Of a DNA stretch of 64,000 bases, positions 1-9,060 are shown one piece after another (the stretch's first letter is position 1; the number at the start of each line of letters is the position of its first letter). This DNA comes from CAVRXZ01 sp963773035 (GTDB lineage: Bacteria > Acidobacteriota > Vicinamibacteria > Vicinamibacterales > CAVVIG01). The stretch is from the NCBI GenBank assembly GCA_963773035.1, contig CAVYZX010000009.1, positions 434,001 to 498,000 on the forward strand, in the 5' to 3' direction. Both the position numbers and the translations under genes were made by a program. The notes beneath the pieces are model-generated. The model was given only the letters and a program-made list of their open reading frames with translations. It was not told the DNA's origin and searched no databases.

Positions 1-30
1 TAACATTCGCGCGAAGCGGAGAAGGGTTGC

Positions 31-384
31 ATGCCACAGATAGAGAAGAAGTACATCGATCCGGACATCGTGCTGGTGGAGATCGCCGGGCAAATTACGT
101 TGGGCCGAGAGTGTCAGGCGGTCGAATGGACGGTCGATGAGCTCATTCGCTCCAACCAGAAGAAGGTTGTGTTCGACCTATCGGGGCTCGAGCACGTGGA
201 CAGCACCGGGATAGGAATTCTCGTCATGTGCTGCGGCAAGATGCAGGCTGCTGGAGGAGAGTTGCGCGTGGCGGCGCTTCATCCCAAGGTGGCGGAGTTG
301 ATGCGGGTCACCAAGCTCAATCAGATCATGGTCTTCTACCCGACCGCCGCCGCCGCAGCCGAGAACTTCGAGCTCCCTCAGTAG
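31..384 (+). CDS. STAS-domain anti-sigma factor antagonist
   Basis: A 117-residue single-domain protein that covers one STAS fold. The hallmark DSTG loop is at about residues 57-60, and Ser58 is the expected phosphorylation site in SpoIIAA/RsbV-type antagonists. Family members bind an anti-sigma kinase when unphosphorylated and release the sigma factor; here the partner is not visible, because no RsbW-like kinase lies in the window. The ATG follows a GAGAAGG ribosome site. The TAA at the very first bases may be the stop of an upstream gene, so the protein could be the last gene of an operon cut by the window edge. It is cytoplasmic, with no signal or membrane segment. The fold call is secure; which sigma pathway it serves is unknown. 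Confidence 0.9.
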   Translation: MPQIEKKYIDPDIVLVEIAGQITLGRECQAVEWTVDELIRSNQKKVVFDLSGLEHVDSTGIGILVMCCGKMQAAGGELRVAALHPKVAELMRVTKLNQIMVFYPTAAAAAENFELPQ

Positions 385-387
385 GGC

Positions 388-1573
388 CTACCTGGCGCGG
401 GAGAACTGATACCCGAAAGTCAGCGCAAATGTCCTGTCAATCGATCGGCCGCCTGGCAGCGGTGTCGGATCGTAGTCCAGGTCGAGCTGGATCGTCGCGA
501 TGAATCCTCGGGCGATAGGCACGCGCACGCCGTTACCCATCTTGAGAAATCGGTTGTTGTCGCCAGTGACGCTGAAGTAGCCGTCGTGCCGGTGGAAGAA
601 GACGAAGCGCGTGCCGCTGAAGAAGATCTCCAGCTTCGCTGATTCCTGAACGGCAGTGTATCGCACGTCGTTGGCCGCGCCGTAAGCTTCATTGACCCAA
701 CCGAGGCCGGCGTCAGTCGTAATCCTTGTCCGAGGGGTGTCGATCACCTGGACCCCGAGACCGCTCCCGACTGCCACTCGTAGGTCGAGATCGCGGAGTC
801 GATCGTTGGCCAGAATCGTGTTGGCGTTGACGAACAACCGCCTCGTCACGAACCGGTCGTAACGCAGCGAACCGGTCCAGTTGCGTGCGATGTCCACGTC
901 GTGATCCTGAGAGCGGTTCACAATCGCGCGACCCGTGTAACGATGCTCGGTAGTACGGCCGATGAGCTTCGCCGTCCACACGCAGGGTGTTGGCGTCGGT
1001 GTTGCCGTCCGTGTTCACGAGGCCTGCATTCAGACGGCCGTCAAGACCGAGGGGAAGCCGGGCTCGTGCCATCGCCGTGATTTCTGTCAGCGACACAATG
1101 CCACCCGGCCGGAGCGTGACGCGACCGTCAGTTCGAGTACGTGCGATCGTCACCGGCGAAGGTGGCCGAGTCCCAACGGTGACGAAGACTGGCTCGGGCA
1201 CGGCGAGACCGGTGACGTTAACCCACGGCACGTTCAGCTGGCCGTTCGGTGTCTGAAAAGCCAGCATGCCGCTGATGAGGGACATAACCTGGCCAGTAAT
1301 TCGGTCGCCGTTTGAGAGCTCAACCTCGTCGGCGCCTGCGGAACGCGAGCCAACAATCACAACGAGACAAACGACGACGAGCCGGGTCGCAGTGTGTCGC
1401 CTGGAGGTCGAGCGCAGCGGTGCGAAGGGGCGTGCAATCTGTGAACCGTTCGCCGTGCATGCACATGCCGCCGAACCTCGAAGGCTCCGAGCGAGCTCGA
1501 CAAAAAGGGGCTCGCGTCGCCGGTGTGAGAAGCCCTCCGAGAATTGTGCTCTAACGCGTGATTTGGGGTTCAA
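388..1573 (-). pseudogene. DUF481 outer-membrane barrel protein, frameshifted
   Basis: Two overlapping minus-strand frames together make one DUF481 (YdiY-like) protein. The upstream frame has a hydrophobic signal-like stretch ending at AGADEVELSNGDR, a small beta domain, and the barrel start with the typical GNTDANTLRVDGEA. The downstream frame resumes the barrel from AKLIGRTTEHRY to an Arg-terminated C-terminus. The switch lies at about 965-972. There the order GGCGAAGCTC would be in frame if one extra GCGAA were present, so loss of one copy of a 5-base repeat is a simple explanation. The only ATG/GTG/TTG start in the upstream frame is a TTG about 60 codons before the signal-like stretch, so the true start is unclear. 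Family members are outer-membrane proteins of poorly known function. It may be a real pseudogene or an assembly error. Confidence 0.75.
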
Positions 1574-1733
1574 AAGTTAGACACCGAAGCTGACCCGATT
1601 GGCGACTCCGACGTGTGACGCCGTGCGAGCGCGGCGCAGACATCGCCCGCATGTAGGGTTTTCGGAAGCGACGTCCCAGGCCATCAGGGCTCTCGACGAA
1701 CACTGGGACGGTCAAGGTCAGCCATGCCGCTTA

Positions 1734-1820
1734 GGGCAGGAGGGGCAGGAGGGGCTGGAGGGGCAGGAAGGGCAGGAGGAGGGCAGGAGGAGGCTGGAGG
1801 GGCAGGAGGATTGGAGGGGT
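1734..1820. repeat. G-rich nonamer-like minisatellite (GGGCAGGAG family)
   Basis: Tandem degenerate copies of GGGCAGGAG / GGGCTGGAG run for about 85 bases. The same word recurs inside the ABC transporter gene near 12461-12500 and around 51624-51784. Confidence 0.85.
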
Positions 1821-1822
1821 GG

Positions 1823-1881
1823 CTTCCGGCTTCAGCCGGAAGATCAATGCCGGCGGCTCTCTTCCGCCTAAAAGGCGGAAG
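1823..1881. repeat. REP-like double palindrome
   Basis: Two short perfect hairpins lie 18 bases apart: CTTCCGGCTTCAGCCGGAAG at 1823-1842, and a CTTCCGCCT / AGGCGGAAG stem with a short A loop at 1861-1881, followed by CCACAC. Nearly the same units recur at 15078-15097 and 48659-48726, so this is an interspersed palindromic family rather than a single hairpin. Confidence 0.8.
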
Positions 1882-1887
1882 CCACAC

Positions 1888-1992
1888 GCCGCAGAGCAAG
1901 CAGAGCAGCGCAGAGACTCATTCAACGCAGAGATCGCAGAGACCGCAAAGGGCTAATTATTTGCTCTGCGTGCTTCGCGGGCTCTGCGTTTG
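1888..1992. repeat. Imperfect inverted repeat of CGCAGAG motifs
   Basis: The left part has repeated CGCAGAG/GCAGAG words. The right part, after an AT-rich loop (GGCTAATTATTT), has their complement (GCTCTGCGTGCTTCGCGGG, then CTCTGCGTTT). The arms could fold into one long imperfect hairpin. It looks like a dispersed intergenic repeat; no second copy is in the window. Confidence 0.55.
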
Positions 1993-2079
1993 ATCCGTCC
2001 TCAGCGAGCTCTGCTGCCTCGGCGATCAAGCACCTCTAGAGAGTGCTTCTCACGCCCAGCAACCCTAGAGCGATTCGAC

Positions 2080-2469
2080 CTACACCGGTGTGAACGTGAC
2101 CGTATGACTGTGAAAGTTGTCGGTCGTTGTCGTCTTCGAGATCGGTTGACGATTCTTGAGGGTCTGAAAGTCCGCGGCCGTAATGGAGATGGTGTGAGGA
2201 TGATCCGCGCTGCCGCGGATGTCCAACGCTGCGATGTCCGTTCCTGCAGTGATCTGAGCACCCGTGACCGTGGCGGTGTGACCGTGGTTGGCCGAGACCA
2301 CACCGCTGATGTCCGTCGGCGTAGGGCTAGGGCTCGCCGGGTTGTCGTCACCACAAGCCTCACTGATTGTGATGACACAGCCCATCAACAATGCGAGCAG
2401 CGCCTCTGCTGTGAATTCACGCCGTGTCGGGTCAAGCGGCTCGTCCGGCGACTGCGGTGATTCTTTCAA
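2080..2469 (-). CDS. Small twin-arginine exported protein, unknown function
   Basis: About 129 residues. I place the start at a TTG at 2467-2469, because a near-perfect AAGGAGG lies 6-7 bases upstream on the minus strand; an ATG further upstream (2508) has no ribosome site. The N-terminus carries RREFT followed by a hydrophobic segment and a Cys (SEACGDD), which looks like a Tat signal with a possible lipobox-type cysteine. The mature part is a small beta-rich, Thr/His-rich domain with HGHTATVTG, DHPHTISIT and a C-terminal FHSHTVTF. The regularly spaced histidines could bind a metal, but that is a guess. I do not recognise a named family. It stands alone between the repeat spacer and the ankyrin operon. 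Confidence 0.6.
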   Translation of the reverse strand: MKESPQSPDEPLDPTRREFTAEALLALLMGCVITISEACGDDNPASPSPTPTDISGVVSANHGHTATVTGAQITAGTDIAALDIRGSADHPHTISITAADFQTLKNRQPISKTTTTDNFHSHTVTFTPV

Positions 2470-2632
2470 GACAGGCCTCCTTGCTTGCGACGAATTGTCG
2501 GAGGCCATTTGGCAAGACAAGTGCCCGTCGATGGTTACGAATTCTCTAATGAATGGTGCTTGAGCTATTTCAGATGAGTTACGCGCCAGGTGCGTAATCG
2601 ACGTGCGAGGTAATTTTCGATCCGAATTCGAG

Positions 2633-4126
2633 CTATTGCGGAGCGGACATCAGTTTCTTGAGAAGCGCGGCCGTATCTTCGTGGACATCGATACGATTCC
2701 CGCCGAAGCCATTGCCACCGGCGCGGCCCATTGCAGAATCAATCGGCGTCATGCCCCGCCGGTCTTTGACGTCCAGCCGGGCACCGCGATCCGCCAGGAC
2801 CTGCACCAGCGCGTTCCATCCCCAGAACGAGGCTCCGTGAAGCGCCGTTTGGCCGCGGTTGTCCGCAGCGTTGATCTGAGCGCCGGCATCGAGCAGCACC
2901 TTGACCGCTTCGATCGCGTCCTGCTCGGTCTTGTATCGACCGCGGGTGTCAGAATCCCGTGAGCCGACGCCGGCAGCCGCCAACAGAGGCGTAATGCCGT
3001 CAGCTGTTGCCACGTTCGGATCGGCATGCTTGTCGAGCAACATGCGGATCGCCTCGATGTCTCCGGCCTTGGCGGCGCGCACGAGAGGTGTCGCGCCGAT
3101 CGTCAGCACGTTGTCGCTGCCGCGATCCGCCAGGGAACGATAGGGTGGGAACAGCACCAGCTGTGCCTGCACATCGGCGCCATGTGCGAGCACGAGCTTG
3201 AGAAGTTCCGTGCTGCCGACACCCTCGGATTCGACGACGTCGGGACGGCCGGAGTGGGGTGTGGTATGCATGTCCACCGCGGCCCAAAGCGCCGCCCGGC
3301 CCCATCGATCGGCCAGATTCACGTCGGCGCCCTTTTCGATCAGATAGGCCGCGACGTCGTAGTGGCCGTTGACGATCGCCGTGACCACCGGCGGGACCAG
3401 GTCCGGATCCTGAGAATTCAGATCGGCGCCGGCCTCGACCAGAATCTTGGCGCACTCCAAGCAGCCCTGTCGCGCCGAGAATAGAAGCGGCGTCCATCCA
3501 CCGAGCGGCATGTACTTGCGCCGTGGCTCGGCGGTGACGTCCCGATCCCACAGGTTGACGTTCGATCGTGCGTTGACATCAGCGCCGTGGTCGACGAGCA
3601 GTCTGACCATGGCGGGAAGCCGTTCCGCCGCGGCCCACATCAGGGCCGTCTGTCCGCGCCACTCCTCCTTGGCGTTGACCTCGGCTTTGCGGCCGATGAG
3701 AAGCTGTGCCGCTTCGACGTTGCCGGTCCGCGCGACGACCATCAACGCGGTCTGGCCCTCACGGTTGGCCGCATTGACATCGGCTCCCGCGTTCAGCAGC
3801 TTTCCGATGACCGCGACATCGCCAACCACGGCGGCCTCGGCGAGTGGTGTGACGTCGTACTGATTCTTCGCTTTGACGTCGGCGCCAGCTTTGATTAGCC
3901 GGTCTACCAGATCGACGTCGCTCCTGTGAACGGCCCAGTGCAGCGCTGTCGTGCCATCGACCTCGGGCGCGTTCACGTCGACTCGTTTGGCGATCAAGGT
4001 AATCGCTGCGCTCCGATCCCCGGACTTGACGGCTTCCACAAGTCGGACGTCGCCGCTCGCCGCGAATGACGATGCGCTGACGGTCAACAGTGCCACTGTC
4101 GCCGAAGTCGTCCATCTGACGCGCAT
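2633..4126 (-). CDS. Secreted ankyrin-repeat protein
   Basis: A 497-residue protein with an N-terminal signal peptide ending near SFAASG, followed by about nine to ten ankyrin repeats over residues 25-490. The repeat signature is plain: GTTALHWAVHRSDVDLVDRL, then repeated LLxAGADVNA endings and GQTAL/GWTPL starts. One longer loop (residues about 180-205, with DRDVTAEPRRK) interrupts the regular spacing. The ATG follows GGAGAACGTC. It starts 18 bases after the DUF1552 stop and so is probably the last gene of the cytochrome/DUF1552 operon. This linkage of ankyrin proteins with DUF1592 and DUF1552 genes is common in Acidobacteria. The likely role is an extracytoplasmic protein-protein scaffold; the partner is unknown. 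Confidence 0.92.
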   Translation of the reverse strand: MRVRWTTSATVALLTVSASSFAASGDVRLVEAVKSGDRSAAITLIAKRVDVNAPEVDGTTALHWAVHRSDVDLVDRLIKAGADVKAKNQYDVTPLAEAAVVGDVAVIGKLLNAGADVNAANREGQTALMVVARTGNVEAAQLLIGRKAEVNAKEEWRGQTALMWAAAERLPAMVRLLVDHGADVNARSNVNLWDRDVTAEPRRKYMPLGGWTPLLFSARQGCLECAKILVEAGADLNSQDPDLVPPVVTAIVNGHYDVAAYLIEKGADVNLADRWGRAALWAAVDMHTTPHSGRPDVVESEGVGSTELLKLVLAHGADVQAQLVLFPPYRSLADRGSDNVLTIGATPLVRAAKAGDIEAIRMLLDKHADPNVATADGITPLLAAAGVGSRDSDTRGRYKTEQDAIEAVKVLLDAGAQINAADNRGQTALHGASFWGWNALVQVLADRGARLDVKDRRGMTPIDSAMGRAGGNGFGGNRIDVHEDTAALLKKLMSAPQ

Positions 4127-4144
4127 GACGTTCTCCGTGTGAGC

Positions 4145-5468
4145 TCAGAGCGCAATCGGCTCGGCCGTACTGTCTCCAATCTTGTCGACCGGGACCCCCG
4201 ATCGGTCGAGTATCGCCAGCAGCACGTTGGCGATTGGCGTGTGATCGGGGTATCGCAGGTGCTGATTGCCTTTGACCTTGCCATTCGCACCGCCAACCAC
4301 GGCGATCGGCAGCGGGAAATGATTGTGGAGATTGCTGTTGCTCATGTTGCTGCCGTACAGGATGAGCGAATGGTCGAGCATCGAGCCGTCGCCATCGGGC
4401 ATCGCCTGCAGCTTCGCAAGGAACTTGGCAAACATCTGACTGTGATACGTCTGAATCTTCACCAACTTCGCCATCTTCTGGGCGTTGTTCTGGTGGTGCG
4501 AGACCGGATGAAACGCATCGGGAACGCCGATGTGGCTGTAGGTAATGTTGCTCGCCTCGCGCGTCATCATCATCGAGAAGATCCGCGTGATGTTCGCTTG
4601 GTACGCCAGGGCCGTCAGATCGAACATCAAGGCGAGGCGCTCCTCGAAGGCCTCGGGCACGCCCGGCGGAATCTCCGGCAGTTGGAGATCCGAGCTCACG
4701 CTCGATTCCATCTTCTGGATTCGCCGTTCGATCTCGCGGACGCTCTCGAGATAGTCGCTGACCTTCGCCTTGTCCTGGGAGCCAAGGCTGAGGCCGAGAG
4801 ACTTCGCGTCGGCCGACACCGCGTCGAGAATGCTGGCGAATTCTTCACCGCGCGTGCGACGTTCTTCAGACCGTCGTTCCCTGGCCGAACATCCGCTCGA
4901 ACACCTTGTGCGGGTCGTGCTCCATCGGCAGCGGCGTCGTCGGTGTGCGAAAAGAGATGGTCCCGGCGTAGCTGCACCCGAATTCGCGGTCGCACGCTCC
5001 GCCACCACCGGATCGATCCTCGGTGGTCAGTTCGAGCGACGGCAATGGCGTGTCCTGTCCGATATGCTGGGCCGCGATCTGGTCTGCCGTGACGCCTCCG
5101 TACGGCTCGTGCGTCGGTCGCGGTGTCACACCGCTCAGCCACGTTCCCGGCGCGGTGGCGTGGACCGACGAGCCGTCGGCGGCCCTGTTGCCCAGCCCGC
5201 TGATCACCGTCAACTGCTTCTTGAACGGTTCGAGCGGCTTCAGAATGTTCGTCATCTCGAATTCCCCGCCTTCGGCCGCCGGCGTCCACTCGTTCATGAT
5301 GGCGCCATGGGGGAAGTAGATGAATCCGAGGTGCGGCGACGCCTTCGCAGCCGTCTGTGCCCAGGCCGTTCGCGCTGGAATCATCGCATCCAGCAACGGA
5401 AGCGCCAGAGTCGCGCCCATGCCTCGCAACACCGTCCGGCGGGAGAGGTGCTTTCTTGTGACGAACAT
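4145..5468 (-). pseudogene. DUF1552 twin-arginine exported protein, frameshifted
   Basis: The N-terminal frame starts at ATG 5468 (AGGAGCTCGCAA upstream). It has a Tat signal (RRTVLRGMGATLALPLL), then the usual DUF1552 body with HLGFIYFPHGA, and runs into TGA after FERMFGQGTTV. The C-terminal frame continues with EERRTRGEEFASILDAV, DYLESVREIERRI and GSNMSNSNLHNHFPLP, to the stop at 4145. Removing one G in the run near 4860-4868 would join the frames into the standard sequence. The combined length (about 440) matches the family. DUF1552 proteins are exported, often resemble DUF1501/sulfatase-like folds, and nearly always pair with DUF1592 proteins, as here. Whether the break is biological or a sequencing error cannot be told from one read. 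Confidence 0.85.
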
Positions 5469-5484
5469 TTGCGAGCTCCTACAT

Positions 5485-5563
5485 TCTGAAGTCTGAAGTC
5501 TGAAGTCAGAAGTTTGAAGGATCAAGGCTTTAATAAGACTTCAGACTTCAAACTTGAGACTTC
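5485..5563. repeat. Heptamer array TCTGAAG with an inverted counter-array
   Basis: Five consecutive heptamers (three perfect TCTGAAG, then TCAGAAG and TTTGAAG) cover 5485-5519. After 16 bases, four heptamers of the complement (AGACTTC type) cover 5536-5563. The second array forms the C-terminal codons of the upstream cytochrome gene (KVEVSSLKSEV), and the two arrays can pair into a long stem. Confidence 0.9.
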
Positions 5564-8000
5564 GACCTTCTGTTCCGGCACCTGTCGCATCTGAAACGGC
5601 GCGCTCTTGACGATGGCCAGGATCATTGACGAGAACGCGTAGTTGTTGCGCGCCGATTCGCGGACGATTCCGCGAACTGCGGGCATGTCGTAATAAGCCA
5701 CGCTCCGGCCCAGCGCGTACGTCAGAAGTTTCTCGGTCATCGTTCCGACGAATTGCTCGGGCCGTTTCATCAACACCTGCCGGAGAGCGGCCGGACTGCT
5801 GACGATGGTGCCGTCGAGCATGGTCGTGGACGCATCGACTGGAACGCCGGAGTCTTTCGTTCGCCACTGGCCGATGGCATCGAAATTCTCGAGCGCAAGG
5901 CCGGGAGGATCCAGGACGCGGTGGCACGACGCGCACGTCGCGTTGGCGCGATGCTGCTCCAACAACTGGCGCACGGATAGCTGTGCGGTCCCGGCCTGGT
6001 TCTCTTTCAACGGCGGCACGTTCGGCGGTGGAGTGGGAGGGGGAGTCCCTAGAATCGTCTCGAGCACATACCGGCCGCGAAGAACCGGCGACGTGCGGTT
6101 CCCGTACGACGTCAACGTCAGGATCCCGCCTTTGCCAAGGAGCCCGAAGCGATTGGGATCCGTGAGCGTGACGCGCCTGAACTGGGCTCCGCGCACGCCC
6201 GGAATGCCGTAATGGAGAGCCAACCGTTCGTTGACGAACGTATCGTTCGCCGTCATCAGGTCGAGGACGCTTCGATCTTCCCGCACGATACTTGCGCTAA
6301 AGAGCTCCAGCTCCCGCTGAAGGGACTGCCGCAGGTCGTCTTCGAAGTTCGGATACTCCGACGTGTCGGGATCCACGAGCGCCAGCTCGCGCAAGCGCAG
6401 CCACTGGGCAAAAAAATTGGTCACCAGCGCGTCGGACCTCGGATCGGTGAGCATTCGCCGTACCTGGCGCTCGAGCACCGCGGGATCTTTCAGCCGGCCC
6501 TCCCGTGCGAGTCGGAGAAGATCCGTGTCCGGGATGCTGCTCCACAGGAAGAAGGAAAGCCGCGACGCGAGCTCCAGGTCGGTGATCGGGTGATTGCTGC
6601 CCGCCGTGAGATTCGGCGGATCCTGTTCAGATCGGTACAGAAACTTCGGGCTGGCCAGGATGTAGGTGAGACCCTGCTGTATCCCTTTGTCGAAGTCCCC
6701 TTTGCTCCGTCCCGCCTTATAGAAGCGTAGAGGGGTTTCGAGGTCGGCATCTGTGACAGGCCGTCGATAGGCTCGCGTCGCCAGCGTGGTCAGAATCTTC
6801 GTCGCGCAACCCAATTCAGCACCTTCGTTGGAGCTCGTTGGCCGACAAACGAAAATTCTGCGACGGCTCGGAGTGTCGCCCGTCCCCGACGGGTTGTACG
6901 GTCCCATGACTTCCAATTTCTCGACGGACGGAATGCCGTTCATCCCCCCGCTCGGGCCGACGTCCCGAGTGTAGGGTTGCAACACCTCGTCACTCTGGGC
7001 GAACGTCTTTTGGAGAAACGTGACGATGACGGTGTGCGGTCCGGCCTTCACGCTGGAACCGAAGGTTCTTGAGGCGCCCTTGAATTGCTTGAGCGGCAGC
7101 AGCCAGCTCCTGATCTTGGGCTCGCAGGTCTTCTTCGCCGCCGATGGAGCGCTGGAAGACACGCTCGCCGTCGATGGTCATGATCAACTGATGAGGAAAT
7201 TCGAGACCTTTGACGTAGATCTGGCTTTGACGAAGCGTGATGTCGAACTTGTACTCACCGTCCAACGGAAAGTAGTGGCGAACCATCCAGCCGCCACGCG
7301 TACCGAGCGGCATGCCTTCGACATATTCCCGCTGCGGCCGTCCGCCGGGAACGCGGTATACGTTGAATGCGACGGGCGATGACATGTCGCCGACCGCCAG
7401 CCGGGCCGCCTCACGAGCCGCGCCGATGTAGCCCTCCATGAAAGCCGGCGATTCCTTCAGAACGCTCGCCACATTGTCGAAGCCGTCGCTGTCATCGTCG
7501 GACGGCAGAAGCGACGCCACATCCGTGTCGGTGAGGTCGAGCAGGTCCCGGATCGCTCTCCCGTACTCGGTACGGTTCAGACGATGAAGCATCACGTGTC
7601 CAGGGCTGGCGTGGCTCGCCGCAGCGCGATCGATCGAGCTTTCGAGCTGCGTGACGAATGCGTCAATGCTTGCTTCATCGGGACGGGGCGCACCCGGTGG
7701 CGGCATCATCCGGCCACGCAACTTGCGAATCACCTTTTCCCACGTTTCGGCATCCTGCGACACCTGATCGAGGTTCGCCGTGTCGAGCATCAGTCCGGCG
7801 GTCTTGCTTCGCTGGTTGTGACAGGTGACGCAGTACTTGTCGACGAGCGCACGTGAGGCTGGAGTGGAGGCAGGGGTCGGCGTCTGGATCGGTCGGGGCT
7901 CGGGCATGGCCGCCGCGAGCAGATGGTCTGCCTTTGAAACGCTCGAGGTCGCGATCAGCGCCGTCAAGGCGACGAGTAGACCAGCCAACTCCCGGCGCAT
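5522..8000 (-). pseudogene. DUF1587/1595/1592/1588/1585 multidomain cytochrome, frameshifted
   Basis: The N-terminal frame (ATG at 8000 with AAGGAGG upstream) has a signal peptide, a cytochrome c-like segment with YCVTCHN (CxxCH, about residue 57), a DUF1587-like region (HRLNRTEYGRAIRDLL) and the start of a carbohydrate-binding-like beta domain. The C-terminal frame resumes with VKAGPHTVIVTF. It continues through DUF1595 (LATRAYRRPVTDADL), DUF1592 (ASRLSFFLWSSIPD), DUF1588 with a second CxxCH (CASCHRVLDPPG) and DUF1585, ending in repeat-encoded residues at 5522. The frame change is near 7045-7060 and needs a single-base indel. Such proteins are exported haem proteins of Planctomycetes and Acidobacteria, encoded beside DUF1552, and possibly act in polymer oxidation (inference). 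Total length of about 825 residues fits an intact family member. Confidence 0.85.
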
Positions 8001-8112
8001 CTAAGCTTTAGGCCTCCTTCCGGTCCCGCCAATCTAGCAGACGCCGCCGGACAAGTAAATGAGCCAGAGTGGAGCGCTTCGCGCTCCATTTGACCTCGCA
8101 TAGACTACGCGC

Positions 8113-9045
8113 ATGGTTTCAGCATTGAACAGGCGCGAGTTCCTGACGACAGCCGCTGGCGGAGCCGTCGGGCTTGCACTGCCTCGAGCAACCTTCGGGC
8201 AGGGAGGCCCTTCGACGATCGCCGCAACCAAACTGTCCGAGAACCTGCTCGAAATCACCGGGGCTGGCGCCAATGTGATCGTTCTCGCCGAGCCCGACGG
8301 TGTACTGATGGTCGATGGCGGACTGCCGGACCGCTCCGCCGATCTCCTTCATCTCGTCGCCGAGCAAACGAGCGAGCGCCCCGTGCGAGTGTTGTTCAAC
8401 ACGCATTGGCACCTCGACCACACCGGTTCGAACGAGACGCTCGGCAAGGCTGGCGCCAAGATCATCGCGCATCAGAACACCAAGCGGTGGCTCAGTTCGC
8501 GTGTCCTTGTCGAAGCACAGAAGCGGACGTACGAGCCAAGGCCTGCGGAAGCTATTCCGACCGAAATCGTCACCGGGCCTGGCAAGACGACATTCGGTAA
8601 GGAACCCATCGAGTACGGCCCGCTACCACCGGGCCACACCAATGGCGACCTGTATGTGTTCTTTCCCGCGCAAAACGTTCTGGCCGTGAGCGACGCCTTG
8701 TCGGTCGCCCGCTATCCGATCATGGACTACTCGACGGGCGGGTGGATTGGCGGGCTGATCGATGCCACGAATGTCTTGCTCAAGATCGCCGACGGGAACA
8801 CGCGTGTCGTGCCTGGTGCCGGACCGCTGCAAACAAAAGAGGATCTGCAGGCCCAACTCGACATGCTCACCAAAGTGAAAGAGCGCGTACAGGCCATGCT
8901 TCGTCAGGGAAAGAGCGTCACAGACGTGGCCGCCGAGGCGCCCACGAAGGAATTCGACGCGAAATGGGGCAAGCCCGATCTTTTCCTTACCATGACCTAC
9001 ACCGGAATGCTCCGACACACTCACGAGATTGGTGGGATTCTCTAG
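8113..9045 (+). CDS. Tat-exported MBL-fold protein with an altered last metal ligand
   Basis: 310 residues. The N-terminus has RREFLTTAAGGAVGLALP, a Tat signal. The MBL fold follows, with THWHLDH at about 97-103, PGHTNGD (His175) and the bridging VSDA (Asp194). The expected final PGHG motif reads VPGAGP, so the last zinc-binding histidine is Ala236. Four or five metal ligands therefore remain, and it may be a one-metal enzyme, an altered hydrolase or an inactive binder. Family members (quinoprotein-relay or lactonase-like MBL proteins) are exported hydrolases with unknown substrates in Acidobacteria. It is transcribed away from the cytochrome operon, and the next ABC gene starts 15 bases downstream, so the three may be co-transcribed. 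Fold secure; reaction unknown. Confidence 0.88.
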   Translation: MVSALNRREFLTTAAGGAVGLALPRATFGQGGPSTIAATKLSENLLEITGAGANVIVLAEPDGVLMVDGGLPDRSADLLHLVAEQTSERPVRVLFNTHWHLDHTGSNETLGKAGAKIIAHQNTKRWLSSRVLVEAQKRTYEPRPAEAIPTEIVTGPGKTTFGKEPIEYGPLPPGHTNGDLYVFFPAQNVLAVSDALSVARYPIMDYSTGGWIGGLIDATNVLLKIADGNTRVVPGAGPLQTKEDLQAQLDMLTKVKERVQAMLRQGKSVTDVAAEAPTKEFDAKWGKPDLFLTMTYTGMLRHTHEIGGIL

Positions 9046-9060
9046 GCAGGCCGTCTGCTT

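Larger units (their letters stand above)
1574..2079. other. Repeat-rich spacer without a supported gene
   Basis: About 500 bases with no credible reading frame: the open frames here read through low-complexity sequence and have no recognisable domain. It holds three different repeat types back to back: a G-rich minisatellite, two small palindromes, and a longer imperfect inverted repeat built of CGCAGAG motifs. They are listed separately. Confidence 0.7.

Noticed and set aside
1599..1871. Short reading frames across the G-rich repeat
   Set aside because: Their sequence is low-complexity repeat translation with no start signal or domain.
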